DNA of 64,000 bases from Tateyamaria sp947503385 (GCF_051195235.1 NZ_JBNFZM010000001.1:496001-560000), one strand, 5' to 3'. Positions 53,201 to 61,986 are shown, counted from the first letter of the stretch. Made by a program: numbers and translations. The notes: a model not told the origin generated them from the sequence alone.

Positions 53201-55652
53201 CGACCGGACGGGTCACTGTGCGCTCGACCGGGCGGCCCGCCCCATCGGAGACCCGCAGGGTCACGGCGGCTTGCAACAGGACACCTTCGGCCTCGATCTC
53301 AGGCCAGTTCAGTGGCACTTGCGCCAAACCATTTGCGTCAGTGCGCAGGCTGGGCAGCGCCGACTGTCGGGCCGAGAATGCCGCATCGTGGCGTCCAAAA
53401 CGGTAGCCCGGTTTGTCAGCCAGCGTGTCACGGCGGGTCAGGCGCAAGTCGCCCTCCACGGCCAGATCGGCACCGGGCGCGCCAAAGAGATATCGCGCTT
53501 CGGCACGGATGGGCGATGCGACCCCCAAGGTCAGCGGGCCCCCGGGCAGATCAAGGGACACATCGATCCGTTCGGGCACAAAATCTTCGACCAGCAGCGT
53601 CTGACTGGCAAGTGCAGGCGCGTTCAGGTCGCTCTTGACCTCGACCCGCCACGTGCCGCGCGGGACAGCATGGCCCAACGGCAGGGAAAACACGTGGCCA
53701 CCGGCCATGTCCGCGTCGCTCAATACGCGGCTATATTCGACCCCATCGGGCCGGAACAGGATGGCCGTCACCGGCAGGCCCGTCAGGGCCATCGTCTGGG
53801 CATCACGGGCAAGGGTGGTCACATGCACCGTGCCCCCGGGACGGTAGGCACCCCGGTCGGTCGTCAGAAACAGATCAATGGGTGGGGCCGGTGGCCGCCC
53901 TTCAACCCCGCGATCGGACAGATCAAAGGCCGGGCCGGTCAGCGGCAGGAACACAAAATCCTCTCCTGCGCGCACCTGCACCATCGCCGGTGCGGCTGCG
54001 CCACGACCCCGCGTGACCCCTGCCGGAAAGGTCACATATCCGTCGGCGTCGGTCCGTGTTGTGGCCAATACAGCGTTGGCACGGGACACCAGCGTTACGT
54101 CCGCTCCGGCCACAGCGCTCGCATCGCCAAGCGCGCGTACGGCGGCGGTCATTCCGTCATTGCCTTGCCACGTGGTGATCCCAAGATCCGACAGGACAAA
54201 CCATTGCGTTGCCGAGGCCTGACTGTATGGATCACTGCCCGGCACACGCGCGGACAGCACATAGATGCCCGCAGGCTGGCCGCCCAACGCCTCTGACAGG
54301 GGCAGGCGCGTGCGGGTTTCGACGTTCAAGTCACCCAGCACTGCGCCGGTGCCACGCCAAACCTCTTCGCCCATCGACGCTTTGAACTCGCGTTCCTGCC
54401 ACTGTGACAGCGGGCGCCCGAACACATCCTCACGCAGGGCGCGCACCAGATTACGGTCACTCACCCGCGACAGGACAAGCTCAACCTCATCGAGGTTCAC
54501 AGTTTCCACAGGAAGCGCGACATCACCACCGCGCGCCAGAACATAGGCACGTCCGGGAAACCGAACGGCTGGCGCACGGTCGCGCACATAGATCGACAGT
54601 TGCACGTCGCGGGCCAGCACCTCGCCGCTTTGGGCGGGCAGACCCTGGCGCAGGGTGATCTGATACCGGGTGCCGTGGCGGGCCCCGTCCAGACACAGCT
54701 GCACCCCATCCGCCTGTGCCACCAGATCCGCTTCACCCGCCGTCACATAGGGATCGTAGTCAAAGCCCGCCTTGATCAGCGGTTCGGAAAAGGTCGCACA
54801 GATGCGCGGGTTGGCGGCATCGTTATCGACCGTGTGGTCGGTAGTGCGAAAGCCGTATTTGCCAATGGCCTTGTCCAGCATATCAGACGTGCTGTCGCGC
54901 GGCTGGATGGCCTGCGCCAGACGCAATGGCGCGATCATGTCGCGGCCTCGGCGGGTCGCCTCGTAGGCCAATGCCAACTCGATGAGAGCGGTTGCTTGCC
55001 CACCTTCGGATTGTGCCCGGAGGTAGCCGTTCAGCGCCGCAGGCACAGCCTCGTTCCGCGCGCGCCGCCGTTGCGCAGACGTCACTGTGTCGCCCAGTCT
55101 TCGGGCATGGTCTGCGTAGCGCGTCCAAAGGTCCGGCGCGTCCGTGAGTGCCACAGCACCGCCAACCCAACGCAGGGCCGCTGCCCGGTCACCGCGCTGC
55201 CATGCCGCGTCAGCGGCGGCGATCAGATCATCAACGGTTGCAGACCCGACCGGATAGCGCGCGCCCATGGATTGCGCCATGACCCGCGCTGCATTCAGGT
55301 CCCTGTCACCCGGCGCCAGCGCCGCGGCGCGCGCGGCCGCACCTTGTACAATCCGGGCAGGTGTTTCGACCCGTGTCGCGGATATCGCCCCGACATAGGG
55401 TTCGCGCGCGTTGACAGCTGATTTCGGGAAACAGGCATTGGAACGGGTGTTGAACGTGAAGGCAACGCATTGGTCATCTGCGCTGCACGCCCGCTGGCAC
55501 GCCTCTTGGGTCGTATCAAAGAGGTTCGCCCGATCCGCCCCATAGAAATCCACATCGCGGGAAAAGACATAGCGGCGGTCCGGCACCGCGTTCTGCGCGG
55601 CGACCCCGGTTGCGAGCGTCAAAACGGTAGCAAAATAGGCAATCAGGCGCAT
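50265..55652 (-). CDS. bacterial alpha-2-macroglobulin with PAN domain
   Basis: A 1795-residue secreted protein. Signal peptide MRLIAYFATVLTLATGVAAQ; a PAN/apple-type domain at about 25-75 with four cysteines (ACQRACSADDQCVAFTF); then macroglobulin repeats, and the thioester site YPYGCTEQV at about residue 1350, so covalent protease trapping is possible. C-terminal receptor-like domain ends LAYVARAVSPGDFHHPAA. It belongs to the YfhM-type family (pbpC-linked). Start chosen by signal peptide; an upstream ORF extension of fifteen codons is discarded. Longer than many homologues because of the PAN domain. Confidence 0.94.
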   Translation of the reverse strand: MRLIAYFATVLTLATGVAAQNAVPDRRYVFSRDVDFYGADRANLFDTTQEACQRACSADDQCVAFTFNTRSNACFPKSAVNAREPYVGAISATRVETPARIVQGAAARAAALAPGDRDLNAARVMAQSMGARYPVGSATVDDLIAAADAAWQRGDRAAALRWVGGAVALTDAPDLWTRYADHARRLGDTVTSAQRRRARNEAVPAALNGYLRAQSEGGQATALIELALAYEATRRGRDMIAPLRLAQAIQPRDSTSDMLDKAIGKYGFRTTDHTVDNDAANPRICATFSEPLIKAGFDYDPYVTAGEADLVAQADGVQLCLDGARHGTRYQITLRQGLPAQSGEVLARDVQLSIYVRDRAPAVRFPGRAYVLARGGDVALPVETVNLDEVELVLSRVSDRNLVRALREDVFGRPLSQWQEREFKASMGEEVWRGTGAVLGDLNVETRTRLPLSEALGGQPAGIYVLSARVPGSDPYSQASATQWFVLSDLGITTWQGNDGMTAAVRALGDASAVAGADVTLVSRANAVLATTRTDADGYVTFPAGVTRGRGAAAPAMVQVRAGEDFVFLPLTGPAFDLSDRGVEGRPPAPPIDLFLTTDRGAYRPGGTVHVTTLARDAQTMALTGLPVTAILFRPDGVEYSRVLSDADMAGGHVFSLPLGHAVPRGTWRVEVKSDLNAPALASQTLLVEDFVPERIDVSLDLPGGPLTLGVASPIRAEARYLFGAPGADLAVEGDLRLTRRDTLADKPGYRFGRHDAAFSARQSALPSLRTDANGLAQVPLNWPEIEAEGVLLQAAVTLRVSDGAGRPVERTVTRPVAPAGPVIGIRPAFDDVLPEGAEAQFDLIAAGAAQPMPATWTVNRVETRYQWYQLYGNWNWEPVTTRTRVAQGDVTLSDQPVQVSVPTDWGDYEFVVARADGLYTASSFGFSAGWYGASDSSDTPDRALVALNAAAYAPGDIATLRIDAPFDGTALVSVLASDVIERRTVPVVAGENTVMLDVTPDWGTGAYVAASILRGTAQDAFGPSRALGIAHAAIDPGSKALAVTLDAPTTTDGQAGNTEVTVRVDGLGSVQGYVTLAAVDVGILNLTGFEAPDPQGHYFGQRRLGVDLRDLYGRLIDSSSGALGTIRSGGDAAAGMARQGPPPTEAVMAAFSGPVRLGPDGTATIPIPRPAFNGTIRLMAVAWSAQGVGQAQTEVVARDPVVISAALPRFMAPGDQSRVQLEFVHAAGQAGQMDLSVTASGISVGQAPAQIDIAQSGTLRVALPIRANAVGDHSITAVLTTPDGTTLRKALTLGVRSNDPTIAITRRLTLAAGAALTLDDNLFADLRPDGAEVTVAAGPLSRFDMPGLLRQLDRYPYGCTEQVTSAALPLLYASDLATGAGLDDIDMRINDAIARVLTRQASSGAFGMWRAQAGEFWLDAYVTDFLSQARMAGYAVPDHAMTLALDNLRNRVNYAPDFDSGGQDLAYALLVLAREGAARIGDLRYYVDTKSTAFATPLARAQMGAALAQYGEQARADKMFGLAQDMALSPSPDGPRWRADFGTPVRDAAGVLHLAAQAGSNRVDRTALASVITGQNRSYSTQEAAQIVMAAQALRAPGGPALFAVNGTQVVGPVVRSHSARGTASLIENISGTAQDLTLTTYGVPIVAPQAGGYGYAITRRSFTMDGAPVDGPWQVGERRVIVLDVTPFEEVGARLMVDDPLPAGIEIDNPNLLRSGDIRALDWLKPATTEHAEFRTDRFLAAVNHRGSETFQLAYVARAVSPGDFHHPAARVEDMYRPEYRAITGTSRTLVRE

Positions 55653-55798
55653 CACCCGTCTCCAATCACTGTGTCGGTAATGTCGCAAGCCTGCCACGGC
55701 CCGCTCTGCCAGCGCAACGGATAAGCTGTCCCGGCATTAAGCCATTGTTCACCGGGATCGTGACATATCTCGACCAAAGTGAATTGGCGGAGCGGGTC

Positions 55799-58030
55799 AT
55801 GAGCCTGGCAAACAAGCTGGCTGAAGAACGGCGCGGGCGGCTCGCGGCAGAGCGGCTCTTGGAACTTAAGCAGGCGGAGCTGTCGGCAGCCAATCGGAAG
55901 CTGGGCCGCCATGCGGCTGCGTTACAGGGTGAAATCGTCGAAACCCGGGCCGAAGTGGCCAATGTCCGCACTGAAAACGAACGCGTCCGCAGCGAATTGG
56001 GGCAGGCCAACCAAAAGGTTGAGGTGGCCGAACGCCGGCTGTGGCACTCGGTTCAGACGATCACCGATGGATTTGCCATTTTCAATTCCGACAATGAAAT
56101 GGTTGCGGCGAATGCCAGCTATCTCGCCGTGTTCGACAATCTGGACGTGGTCCGGCCCGGCGTGAACTACATCACGATCCTACAGGTTCTCACGGACGAA
56201 GGGATTGTAAACACAGGTAATCTTGCACCGGATGACTGGCGGCAGATGATGGTGGAACGGTGGATGCAATCTGCACCCGAACCGATCACGATCCGGCTGT
56301 GGAATGATCAATACATCCGACTCGTGGACAGGCGCGGACAGGCGGGCGACATCGTCTCGCTTGGTCTGAACATCACCGAATCTGTTGAGCACGAAAAACA
56401 GCTCAAGGCCGCGCGGGCACAGGCAGAGGCGGCAAGCCGCGCCAAATCCGCCTTCCTCGCCAACATGAGCCACGAGATCAGGACGCCGATGAACGGGGTT
56501 GTCGGCATGGCGGAACTGCTCGCCGACACGGGCCTGTCCGAGGAACAGCAGCTATATGTGGATACGATCCGAAACTCGGGCGAGGCGCTGCTCGTCATCA
56601 TCAATGACGTGCTCGACTATTCCAAGATCGAGGCGCAAAAACTGCAACTGCATCCCGAACCCTTCGATCTGGAGCGCAGCATTCACGAAGTGATCATGCT
56701 GCTGCAACCCTCTGCGCGGGACAAAGGGCTGACATTGCTGGTGGATTACGACCTGTTCCTGCCCACAACTTTTGTCGGCGATCCGGGGCGGATCAGGCAG
56801 GTTCTGACCAACCTGATGGGCAACGCGGTCAAATTCACGCAGGACGGGCACGTTCTGGTCCGCGTCATCGGTGTACCGGATGCCGATACGGGTGAGGCGC
56901 AAGTGACCATCACGATTGAAGATACCGGCATCGGCATCCCCGAGGACAAGATCGAGCACATTTTTGGTGAGTTCAATCAGGTCGAAAATGACCGCAACCG
57001 ACAGTTCGATGGCACCGGCCTTGGCCTTGCGATTTCGCAGCGGCTGGTGTCGCTGATGAAGGGTGAGGTCTGGGTGACCAGTGAGGACGGTGTCGGGTCC
57101 TGTTTTGGCTTTCGCGTGCCGCTGACAATGAGCGATGAGGTGCTACCCGCGCATCCACCTGTTCCGGACGGATTGCGTCGGGTGCTGGTGGTGGATGATC
57201 TGTCAGCAAACCGGCTGATCCTTGAACGCCAGCTGGAGCAGTTGGGCCTTGGCGTCATCTGTTGCGCCAACGGCGCTGACGCTCTGCGGCATCTGGACGA
57301 GGTGGACCTTGTCCTGACCGATCACAACATGCCCGAAATGGACGGGTTGGAACTGGCCGAAGCGATCCATGCATCGGGCAGCACCGTGCCGGTATTGTTG
57401 CTGACCTCGAACCCGACATTTGCGGCAAACGATCCGGGTGCCCAGCACCTCTTCGGAATTGCGCAAAAACCGGTGCCCCGGGCCGAACTGTTTTCACGGC
57501 TGCAAAGCGTTGGCCCAATCGTGGCACCGGACGCCCCTGACACCGCCGCACCCGCAGAACCGCCTGTCGTCGAGGAAGTACAGGTACAGGTGCCCGACAC
57601 GCCACGCCTGATGCGCGTGCTGGCCGCCGAAGACAACAAGACAAACCAGCTTGTCTTTACCAAGATGATCAAGGACGCCAAAATTGATCTCAAATTTGCG
57701 GCCAATGGGCTGGAAGCGGTGGAACTGTTCCAGAGCTTTGCGCCCGATCTCGTTTTCATGGACATCTCCATGCCCAAGATGGACGGCAAACAAGCCACCG
57801 CCGAAATCCGGTCCATTGAGGCCGAACATGGCGGTCACGTGCCCATCGTCGCGATGACGGCCCATGCAATGGAAGGGGACGATCAGGGGATTCTGGCCGC
57901 CGGCATCGACCACTACCTGACAAAACCGCTGCGCAAGGCCGAAATCCACAAGCGTCTGTCAGCCGCCTGTCCGGATGCGGTCACACACCCCTTTGCACAG
58001 AAAGAAAGCGCGGATCACGCGGTCGGATAA
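55799..58030 (+). CDS. hybrid sensor histidine kinase with two receiver domains
   Basis: A 743-residue cytosolic protein: coiled coil (about 1-80), PAS domain (about 80-190), HisKA with H225 in FLANMSHEIRTPMNG, HATPase (N-box NLMGNAVKF, G-boxes EDTGIGI and GTGLGL), receiver 1 (about 458-575; VLTDHNMPEMDG) and receiver 2 (about 608-725; VFMDISMPKMDG). No membrane helix, so it senses something intracellular. ATG at 55799 with GGCGGAG upstream is preferred over a TTG 54 bases earlier. Divergent from the macroglobulin gene; no response-regulator gene next to it. Its end overlaps yaaA by 16 bases. Confidence 0.92.
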   Translation: MSLANKLAEERRGRLAAERLLELKQAELSAANRKLGRHAAALQGEIVETRAEVANVRTENERVRSELGQANQKVEVAERRLWHSVQTITDGFAIFNSDNEMVAANASYLAVFDNLDVVRPGVNYITILQVLTDEGIVNTGNLAPDDWRQMMVERWMQSAPEPITIRLWNDQYIRLVDRRGQAGDIVSLGLNITESVEHEKQLKAARAQAEAASRAKSAFLANMSHEIRTPMNGVVGMAELLADTGLSEEQQLYVDTIRNSGEALLVIINDVLDYSKIEAQKLQLHPEPFDLERSIHEVIMLLQPSARDKGLTLLVDYDLFLPTTFVGDPGRIRQVLTNLMGNAVKFTQDGHVLVRVIGVPDADTGEAQVTITIEDTGIGIPEDKIEHIFGEFNQVENDRNRQFDGTGLGLAISQRLVSLMKGEVWVTSEDGVGSCFGFRVPLTMSDEVLPAHPPVPDGLRRVLVVDDLSANRLILERQLEQLGLGVICCANGADALRHLDEVDLVLTDHNMPEMDGLELAEAIHASGSTVPVLLLTSNPTFAANDPGAQHLFGIAQKPVPRAELFSRLQSVGPIVAPDAPDTAAPAEPPVVEEVQVQVPDTPRLMRVLAAEDNKTNQLVFTKMIKDAKIDLKFAANGLEAVELFQSFAPDLVFMDISMPKMDGKQATAEIRSIEAEHGGHVPIVAMTAHAMEGDDQGILAAGIDHYLTKPLRKAEIHKRLSAACPDAVTHPFAQKESADHAVG

Positions 58031-58788
58031 GGACGGACAAAGACAAGGCGCGCATCGTCGGACAGTGCGGGCTGATACGCGTAGCCATCTGTATCAAACG
58101 ACCTAACACCCTCCACATCCACCACCCGATTGTCGAGGATATGTCGCGCCATCGCCCCCCGGGCGCGCTTGGCAAAAAAGCTGACGATCTTGGGACCCTG
58201 CCCTTTGTCTTCCATAAAGACGGGCGTGATGACCTGCGGCCTGAGCGCCTTTTCCGGGACCGCACCAAAATATTCCTGACTGGCGCAGTTGACGATCATA
58301 CCCGTGCCCACATCCTCGGCCTGCGCGTTCAGAGCCTTTGACAGATCGGTCCGCCAATAGTCATAAAGCGACGCGCCCCGCCGTGTTTTCAAGCGGCTGC
58401 CCATCTCCAGCCGGTAGGGCTGAATGGCATCAAGCGGCCGCAGCAGACCGTAAAGTCCCGACAGAATGCGCAACCGATCCTGCGCATAGGCAACCGTTTC
58501 CGCGTCCATCGTCGCGGCATCCAACCCCTGATACGTGTCACCGGCAAACGCATAGAGTGCAGGGCGCGTCACCTCCTGTGACGGCGTATCGGAAAAGGCC
58601 TGAAACCGATCACGGTTCAGGCGGGCGAGATCATCACTCAGATCCATAAGCGCCTTGAGCTTGCCAAGGGTCAGGTTGCGCGCCGTCTTGGCAAGACGCG
58701 CGGCGTCCTCCTGCATGGCAGGTGCCGTCATTGCGACGTCCCTGTCGCTCCAGTCCAGCCGCTTGGCCGGTGAGATCACCACCAACAT
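58015..58788 (-). CDS. yaaA: peroxide stress protein YaaA
   Basis: A 257-residue DNA-binding protein of the YaaA (UPF0246) family, which in E. coli lowers free iron and protects against peroxide. Opening MLVVISPAKRLDW, then RFQAFSD, ALYAFAGDTYQGLDA, LRILSGLYGLLRPLD and IVSFFAKRARGAMARHIL are all family blocks. It lies 33 bases downstream of recQ, possibly cotranscribed, and overlaps the 3' end of the hybrid kinase by 16 bases. Confidence 0.93.
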   Translation of the reverse strand: MLVVISPAKRLDWSDRDVAMTAPAMQEDAARLAKTARNLTLGKLKALMDLSDDLARLNRDRFQAFSDTPSQEVTRPALYAFAGDTYQGLDAATMDAETVAYAQDRLRILSGLYGLLRPLDAIQPYRLEMGSRLKTRRGASLYDYWRTDLSKALNAQAEDVGTGMIVNCASQEYFGAVPEKALRPQVITPVFMEDKGQGPKIVSFFAKRARGAMARHILDNRVVDVEGVRSFDTDGYAYQPALSDDARLVFVRPYPTA

Positions 58789-58821
58789 ATCCCTGCCCCT
58801 TTTGCCTGTCGTCCCGCTGAT

Positions 58822-60861
58822 CTAGCCCGCAGCACGGAGCACGTCCAGAAACGCGCCACCAAACCGTTCCGCCTTGCGATCACCCAGCACCCGTTCCAGC
58901 GCCGCAGCGTCCGGACGGTGCAATTGCGCGACCTTGGCCAATTGTGATGCCGAACAGCTGAGCGGTTTTTGCGTGCCATCTGAGCCGCGCGCCAGATCGG
59001 CCTGCACGGCGAGCAGTTGGTCATAGATCGTTCCCGCCTCGCGCCCGGCGAGCTTGGCGCGGGTTGGATGCAGGTCCTCGGACGCGCCGGTGATCACCTC
59101 GAGGAAGGTCGCGCCATAATTCTGCAACTTCTTCGACCCGATCCCGCTGATCCCCGCCATGTCATCCAGCGTCGCAGGACGCCGTTCGGCCATTTCGATC
59201 AACGTGCGGTCCGGGAAAATCACATAGGCCGGCACCTTGGACGCCTCGGCCAGCGCCCGGCGCTTGGCTTTGAGCGCGGACAACAGCGGCGCGTCTTCCT
59301 CGGACACCAGCGTCTTGATCGCAGGACGGCGCGGTGCCCCTTTGATCGTGTCGCGGCGCAGGGTGATCTGCGCCTCGCCCTTGAGGATCGGGCGGGCCCG
59401 TTCCGTCATGCGCAGCGCGCCGTGACGTTCGGGATCGGGACGCATCAGGTCATGTCCCATCATCTGCCGGAAAATCGCCTGCCATTCGGGTTTGGAATAG
59501 TCCTTGCCGACGCCAAAGGTTGGCAGGTCCTTGTGGCCGCGCTGGCGCACCTTGTCCGTATCGTTGCCCAGCAGAATATCGATCAAATGGCCCGACCCGA
59601 ACCATTCCGCCGTGCGCAGGGCCGCCGACAATGCCTTGCGGACAGCGGTCGTGCCATCAAAGAGTTTGGGCGGGCTATCGCACAGGTCACATTTGCCGCA
59701 ACTGACTGCATCTTCGCCAAAATAGCCAAGCAGGGTTTTGCGGCGGCATTCCAGCGCCTCGGCCAATCCCAGCAATGCGTTAAGCCGCGCATGATCCGCC
59801 ATGCGGCGTTCAGGCGGGGCCAGCCCTTCGTCGATTTGCGAGCGGCGGAGTTTGATGTCTTCGGGACCGTATAGCGTCAGGGTTTCGGCGGGCGCGCCAT
59901 CGCGGCCCGCACGCCCGATTTCCTGATAATAGGCTTCGATGGATTTGGGCAGGTCTGCGTGGGCAACCCAGCGTATATCAGGTTTGTCGACCCCCATGCC
60001 AAAGGCAACTGTGGCGGCGACAATCAGACCGTCCTCCTGCTGGAATTTGCGTTCGGCGATGCGGCGGTCTTCGGGGTCCATGCCGCCATGGTAGTGGATT
60101 GCGGCGTGTCCGGCCTCGCGCAGGCCTTGGGCAAGGGTTTCCGTTTTTGCGCGGGTGCCACAATAGACGATGCCCGACTGCCCCTTACGCGCGGCGGCAA
60201 AGTTCAGAATTTGCGCCCTCGGGCCATTCTTGGCCGCAAAGGCAAGGTGGATATTGGGCCGGTCGAAACCGCGCAGGAAGGTGCGCGGGATCTGCCCATC
60301 GAACAGTTTTTCGATGATCTCCGCTTGGGTTTCCGCATCAGCAGTCGCTGTGAACGCCGCCAACGGCACATCGAGGGCCGCACGCAATGCGCCTATGCGC
60401 AGATAATCGGGGCGGAAATCGTGGCCCCATTGGCTGACGCAATGCGCCTCGTCCACGGCGATCAGGCTGACACCGATCCGGCGCAACATCCCGATAGAGG
60501 ACCCGGCCGCCAACCGTTCCGGCGCGATGTAAAGGAGCTTGAGCCTGCGCGCCTCCAGTGCCTCCCACACGGCGTCGGTTTCCTCGGGCGTGTTCCCGGA
60601 TGTCAAAGCACCGGCGGCGACCCCGGCGGCCTGCAACGCACGCACCTGATCACGCATCAGTGCAATCAGCGGTGAAATGACCACCGTGACCCCATCCCGC
60701 ATCAGCGCAGGCAGTTGAAAACACAAAGATTTCCCGCCGCCTGTCGGCATGATGGCAAGTGCGTTTTCGCCAGCGGCAACCGCATCGACGATCTCTTCCT
60801 GTCCGGGGCGGAAATCATCGAATCCAAAGACGTCGTGCAACAGCGTGGCAGCGCTGGCCAT
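58822..60861 (-). CDS. recQ: ATP-dependent DNA helicase RecQ
   Basis: 3'-5' helicase of recombination and fork repair. The 679-residue protein has Walker A MPTGGGKSLCFQLPAL (about 40-55), DEAH box VDEAHCVSQWGHDFRP, helicase motifs to ADLPKSIEAYYQEIGRAGRDG, the RQC zinc site (CRRKTLLGYFGE, CGKCDLC), a winged-helix part and a HRDC domain (ALAEASKVPAYVIFPDRTL), with a further C-terminal extension of about 80 residues after it. A perfect AT palindrome lies 12 bases upstream. Confidence 0.95.
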   Translation of the reverse strand: MASAATLLHDVFGFDDFRPGQEEIVDAVAAGENALAIMPTGGGKSLCFQLPALMRDGVTVVISPLIALMRDQVRALQAAGVAAGALTSGNTPEETDAVWEALEARRLKLLYIAPERLAAGSSIGMLRRIGVSLIAVDEAHCVSQWGHDFRPDYLRIGALRAALDVPLAAFTATADAETQAEIIEKLFDGQIPRTFLRGFDRPNIHLAFAAKNGPRAQILNFAAARKGQSGIVYCGTRAKTETLAQGLREAGHAAIHYHGGMDPEDRRIAERKFQQEDGLIVAATVAFGMGVDKPDIRWVAHADLPKSIEAYYQEIGRAGRDGAPAETLTLYGPEDIKLRRSQIDEGLAPPERRMADHARLNALLGLAEALECRRKTLLGYFGEDAVSCGKCDLCDSPPKLFDGTTAVRKALSAALRTAEWFGSGHLIDILLGNDTDKVRQRGHKDLPTFGVGKDYSKPEWQAIFRQMMGHDLMRPDPERHGALRMTERARPILKGEAQITLRRDTIKGAPRRPAIKTLVSEEDAPLLSALKAKRRALAEASKVPAYVIFPDRTLIEMAERRPATLDDMAGISGIGSKKLQNYGATFLEVITGASEDLHPTRAKLAGREAGTIYDQLLAVQADLARGSDGTQKPLSCSASQLAKVAQLHRPDAAALERVLGDRKAERFGGAFLDVLRAAG

Positions 60862-60872
60862 GGCGGAAACCC

Positions 60873-60886
60873 TATAAAATTTTATA
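60873..60886. promoter_or_regulatory. 14-base AT palindrome just upstream of recQ
   Basis: TATAAAATTTTATA is a perfect palindrome 12 bases before the recQ ATG, in the AT-rich 91-base gap after yggT. It contains TATAAA on the recQ strand, a possible -10 box, which would leave only a very short leader; or it may be a regulator site. No LexA box is present. Confidence 0.4.
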
Positions 60887-60952
60887 TGTCTGCTCGTTTG
60901 AATACAGACTCACATTTTAAGGGCTCGTAAACAAGTCCCCGAACGCGCCGGA

Positions 60953-61237
60953 TCAGCGCAATCCAAAGATCGCAGGCAGGATGATCGAACGGATCGCAAT
61001 CAGGATCACAAAGGCGACCAGTGGTGCCAAATCCAACGGGTGCGTATCCGGCATATACCGGCGGATCGGTCGGTAGATGGGTTCCAGCAGCTTGTTCAAC
61101 CCGGTCCAAATCTGGCTCACCAGCGGCTGGTTCATATTCAGCACCTGAAAACTGATCAGCCAGCTCATGATGATGTGGATGATCATGATCCAATAGACCA
61201 CGCCCAGCACCAGTTGAAGCAGTTGATAAATGACCAT
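60953..61237 (-). CDS. YggT family membrane protein
   Basis: A 94-residue protein with two hydrophobic helices (about 5-30 and 68-90) and the family centre WTGLNKLLEPIYRPIRRYMP followed by HPLDLAPLVAFVILIAIRSI. YggT proteins are linked to osmotic tolerance and, in other phyla, to membrane complex or division functions. It is the upstream gene of recQ on the same strand, with 91 bases between, and divergent from the thioesterase gene (122 bases). Confidence 0.9.
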   Translation of the reverse strand: MVIYQLLQLVLGVVYWIMIIHIIMSWLISFQVLNMNQPLVSQIWTGLNKLLEPIYRPIRRYMPDTHPLDLAPLVAFVILIAIRSIILPAIFGLR

Positions 61238-61359
61238 GGCCTGTTCCTTTGCGGTGTTTGGTTAGTGGTAGGGCGCACCGCGATGTGGCGCAAGGTCACA
61301 TTGGACCGCCCCTTGATGTTACGCCGCACTGCCGCATTTTAAGAACAAAGGAGAAGCCC

Positions 61360-61926
61360 ATGTTCCCGTTCGTCCGCTTGATCAAAGAGATGCTGGTGGC
61401 CCGGCGTCAGGCGCCGATTGGCCTGACGGATCTGCACGTCACGCAGCACATAGTGTTGCCGTGGGATTTGGACGGGTTTCTTGAACTGAACAATGGCAGG
61501 GCGCTGACGCTTTATGACCTTGGGCGGCTGGGTATGGGCGCGCGCGTGGGCCTGATCGAAGTGCTCAAGCGCGAACGCTGGGGCCTGACCATGGCCGGGT
61601 CATCCGTCCGGTATCGCCGCCGGATGCACGCCTTTGAACGGTTCGAGATGCGCAGCCGCGCGGTCTGTTGGGACGACAAGTTCACCTATATCGAACAGTC
61701 CATGTGGAAGGCGAACGGCGAATGCGCAAGCCATGTGCTCTACCGCTCTGCGGTGACGGACAAAAACGGGATCGTGACGCCGGACCGGGTGCTGACGGCA
61801 ATGGGAGAGGATGCAACCTCGCCACCCATGCCCGACTGGATTGCCGCGTGGATCAAGGCCGAAGCACAGCGACCCTGGCCTCCGATGCAGGACACACCCG
61901 CACGCACGTTGTCTGACGCCGCCTGA
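61360..61926 (+). CDS. acyl-CoA thioesterase-like protein (hotdog fold)
   Basis: A 188-residue protein of the 4HBT thioesterase superfamily, in the group often annotated as thioesterase-like: VTQHIVLPWDLDGFLELNNGRALTLYDLGR at about 28-55 followed by RERWGLTMAGSSVRYRRRMH and FERFEMRSRAVCWDDKF. The asparagine-rich ELNNGRAL stretch is in the place of the usual catalytic D/N helix. Start set by AAAGGAG nine bases before the ATG. Substrate unknown. Confidence 0.85.
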   Translation: MFPFVRLIKEMLVARRQAPIGLTDLHVTQHIVLPWDLDGFLELNNGRALTLYDLGRLGMGARVGLIEVLKRERWGLTMAGSSVRYRRRMHAFERFEMRSRAVCWDDKFTYIEQSMWKANGECASHVLYRSAVTDKNGIVTPDRVLTAMGEDATSPPMPDWIAAWIKAEAQRPWPPMQDTPARTLSDAA

Positions 61927-61942
61927 ACGCGGCACTTGCCTT

Positions 61943-61986
61943 GCAGGCTGCTGCCTGCTTTGCTCGCCCCAATGATAAAATTGGGG
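61943..61986 (+). promoter_or_regulatory. tandem hairpins between thioesterase and MFS genes
   Basis: GCAGGC-TGCT-GCCTGC (61943-61958, followed by TTTG) and CCCCAAT-GATAAA-ATTGGGG (61967-61986) are two perfect short stems in the 68-base gap. The first is terminator-like but weak. The second takes in the GGGG that precedes the GTG at 61995 and could hide the ribosome site of the carrier gene. Confidence 0.5.

Noticed and set aside
52956..54296. Long plus-strand ORF (446 codons) opposite the macroglobulin gene
   Set aside because: Antisense shadow with Arg/Gln/His-rich translation; the macroglobulin reading is continuous and has clear domains.
61244..61258. GTTC-N7-GTGT upstream of yggT, near-match to a LexA box
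   Set aside because: The second half-site is GTGT, not GTTC; yggT is not a known SOS gene and no other support is present.
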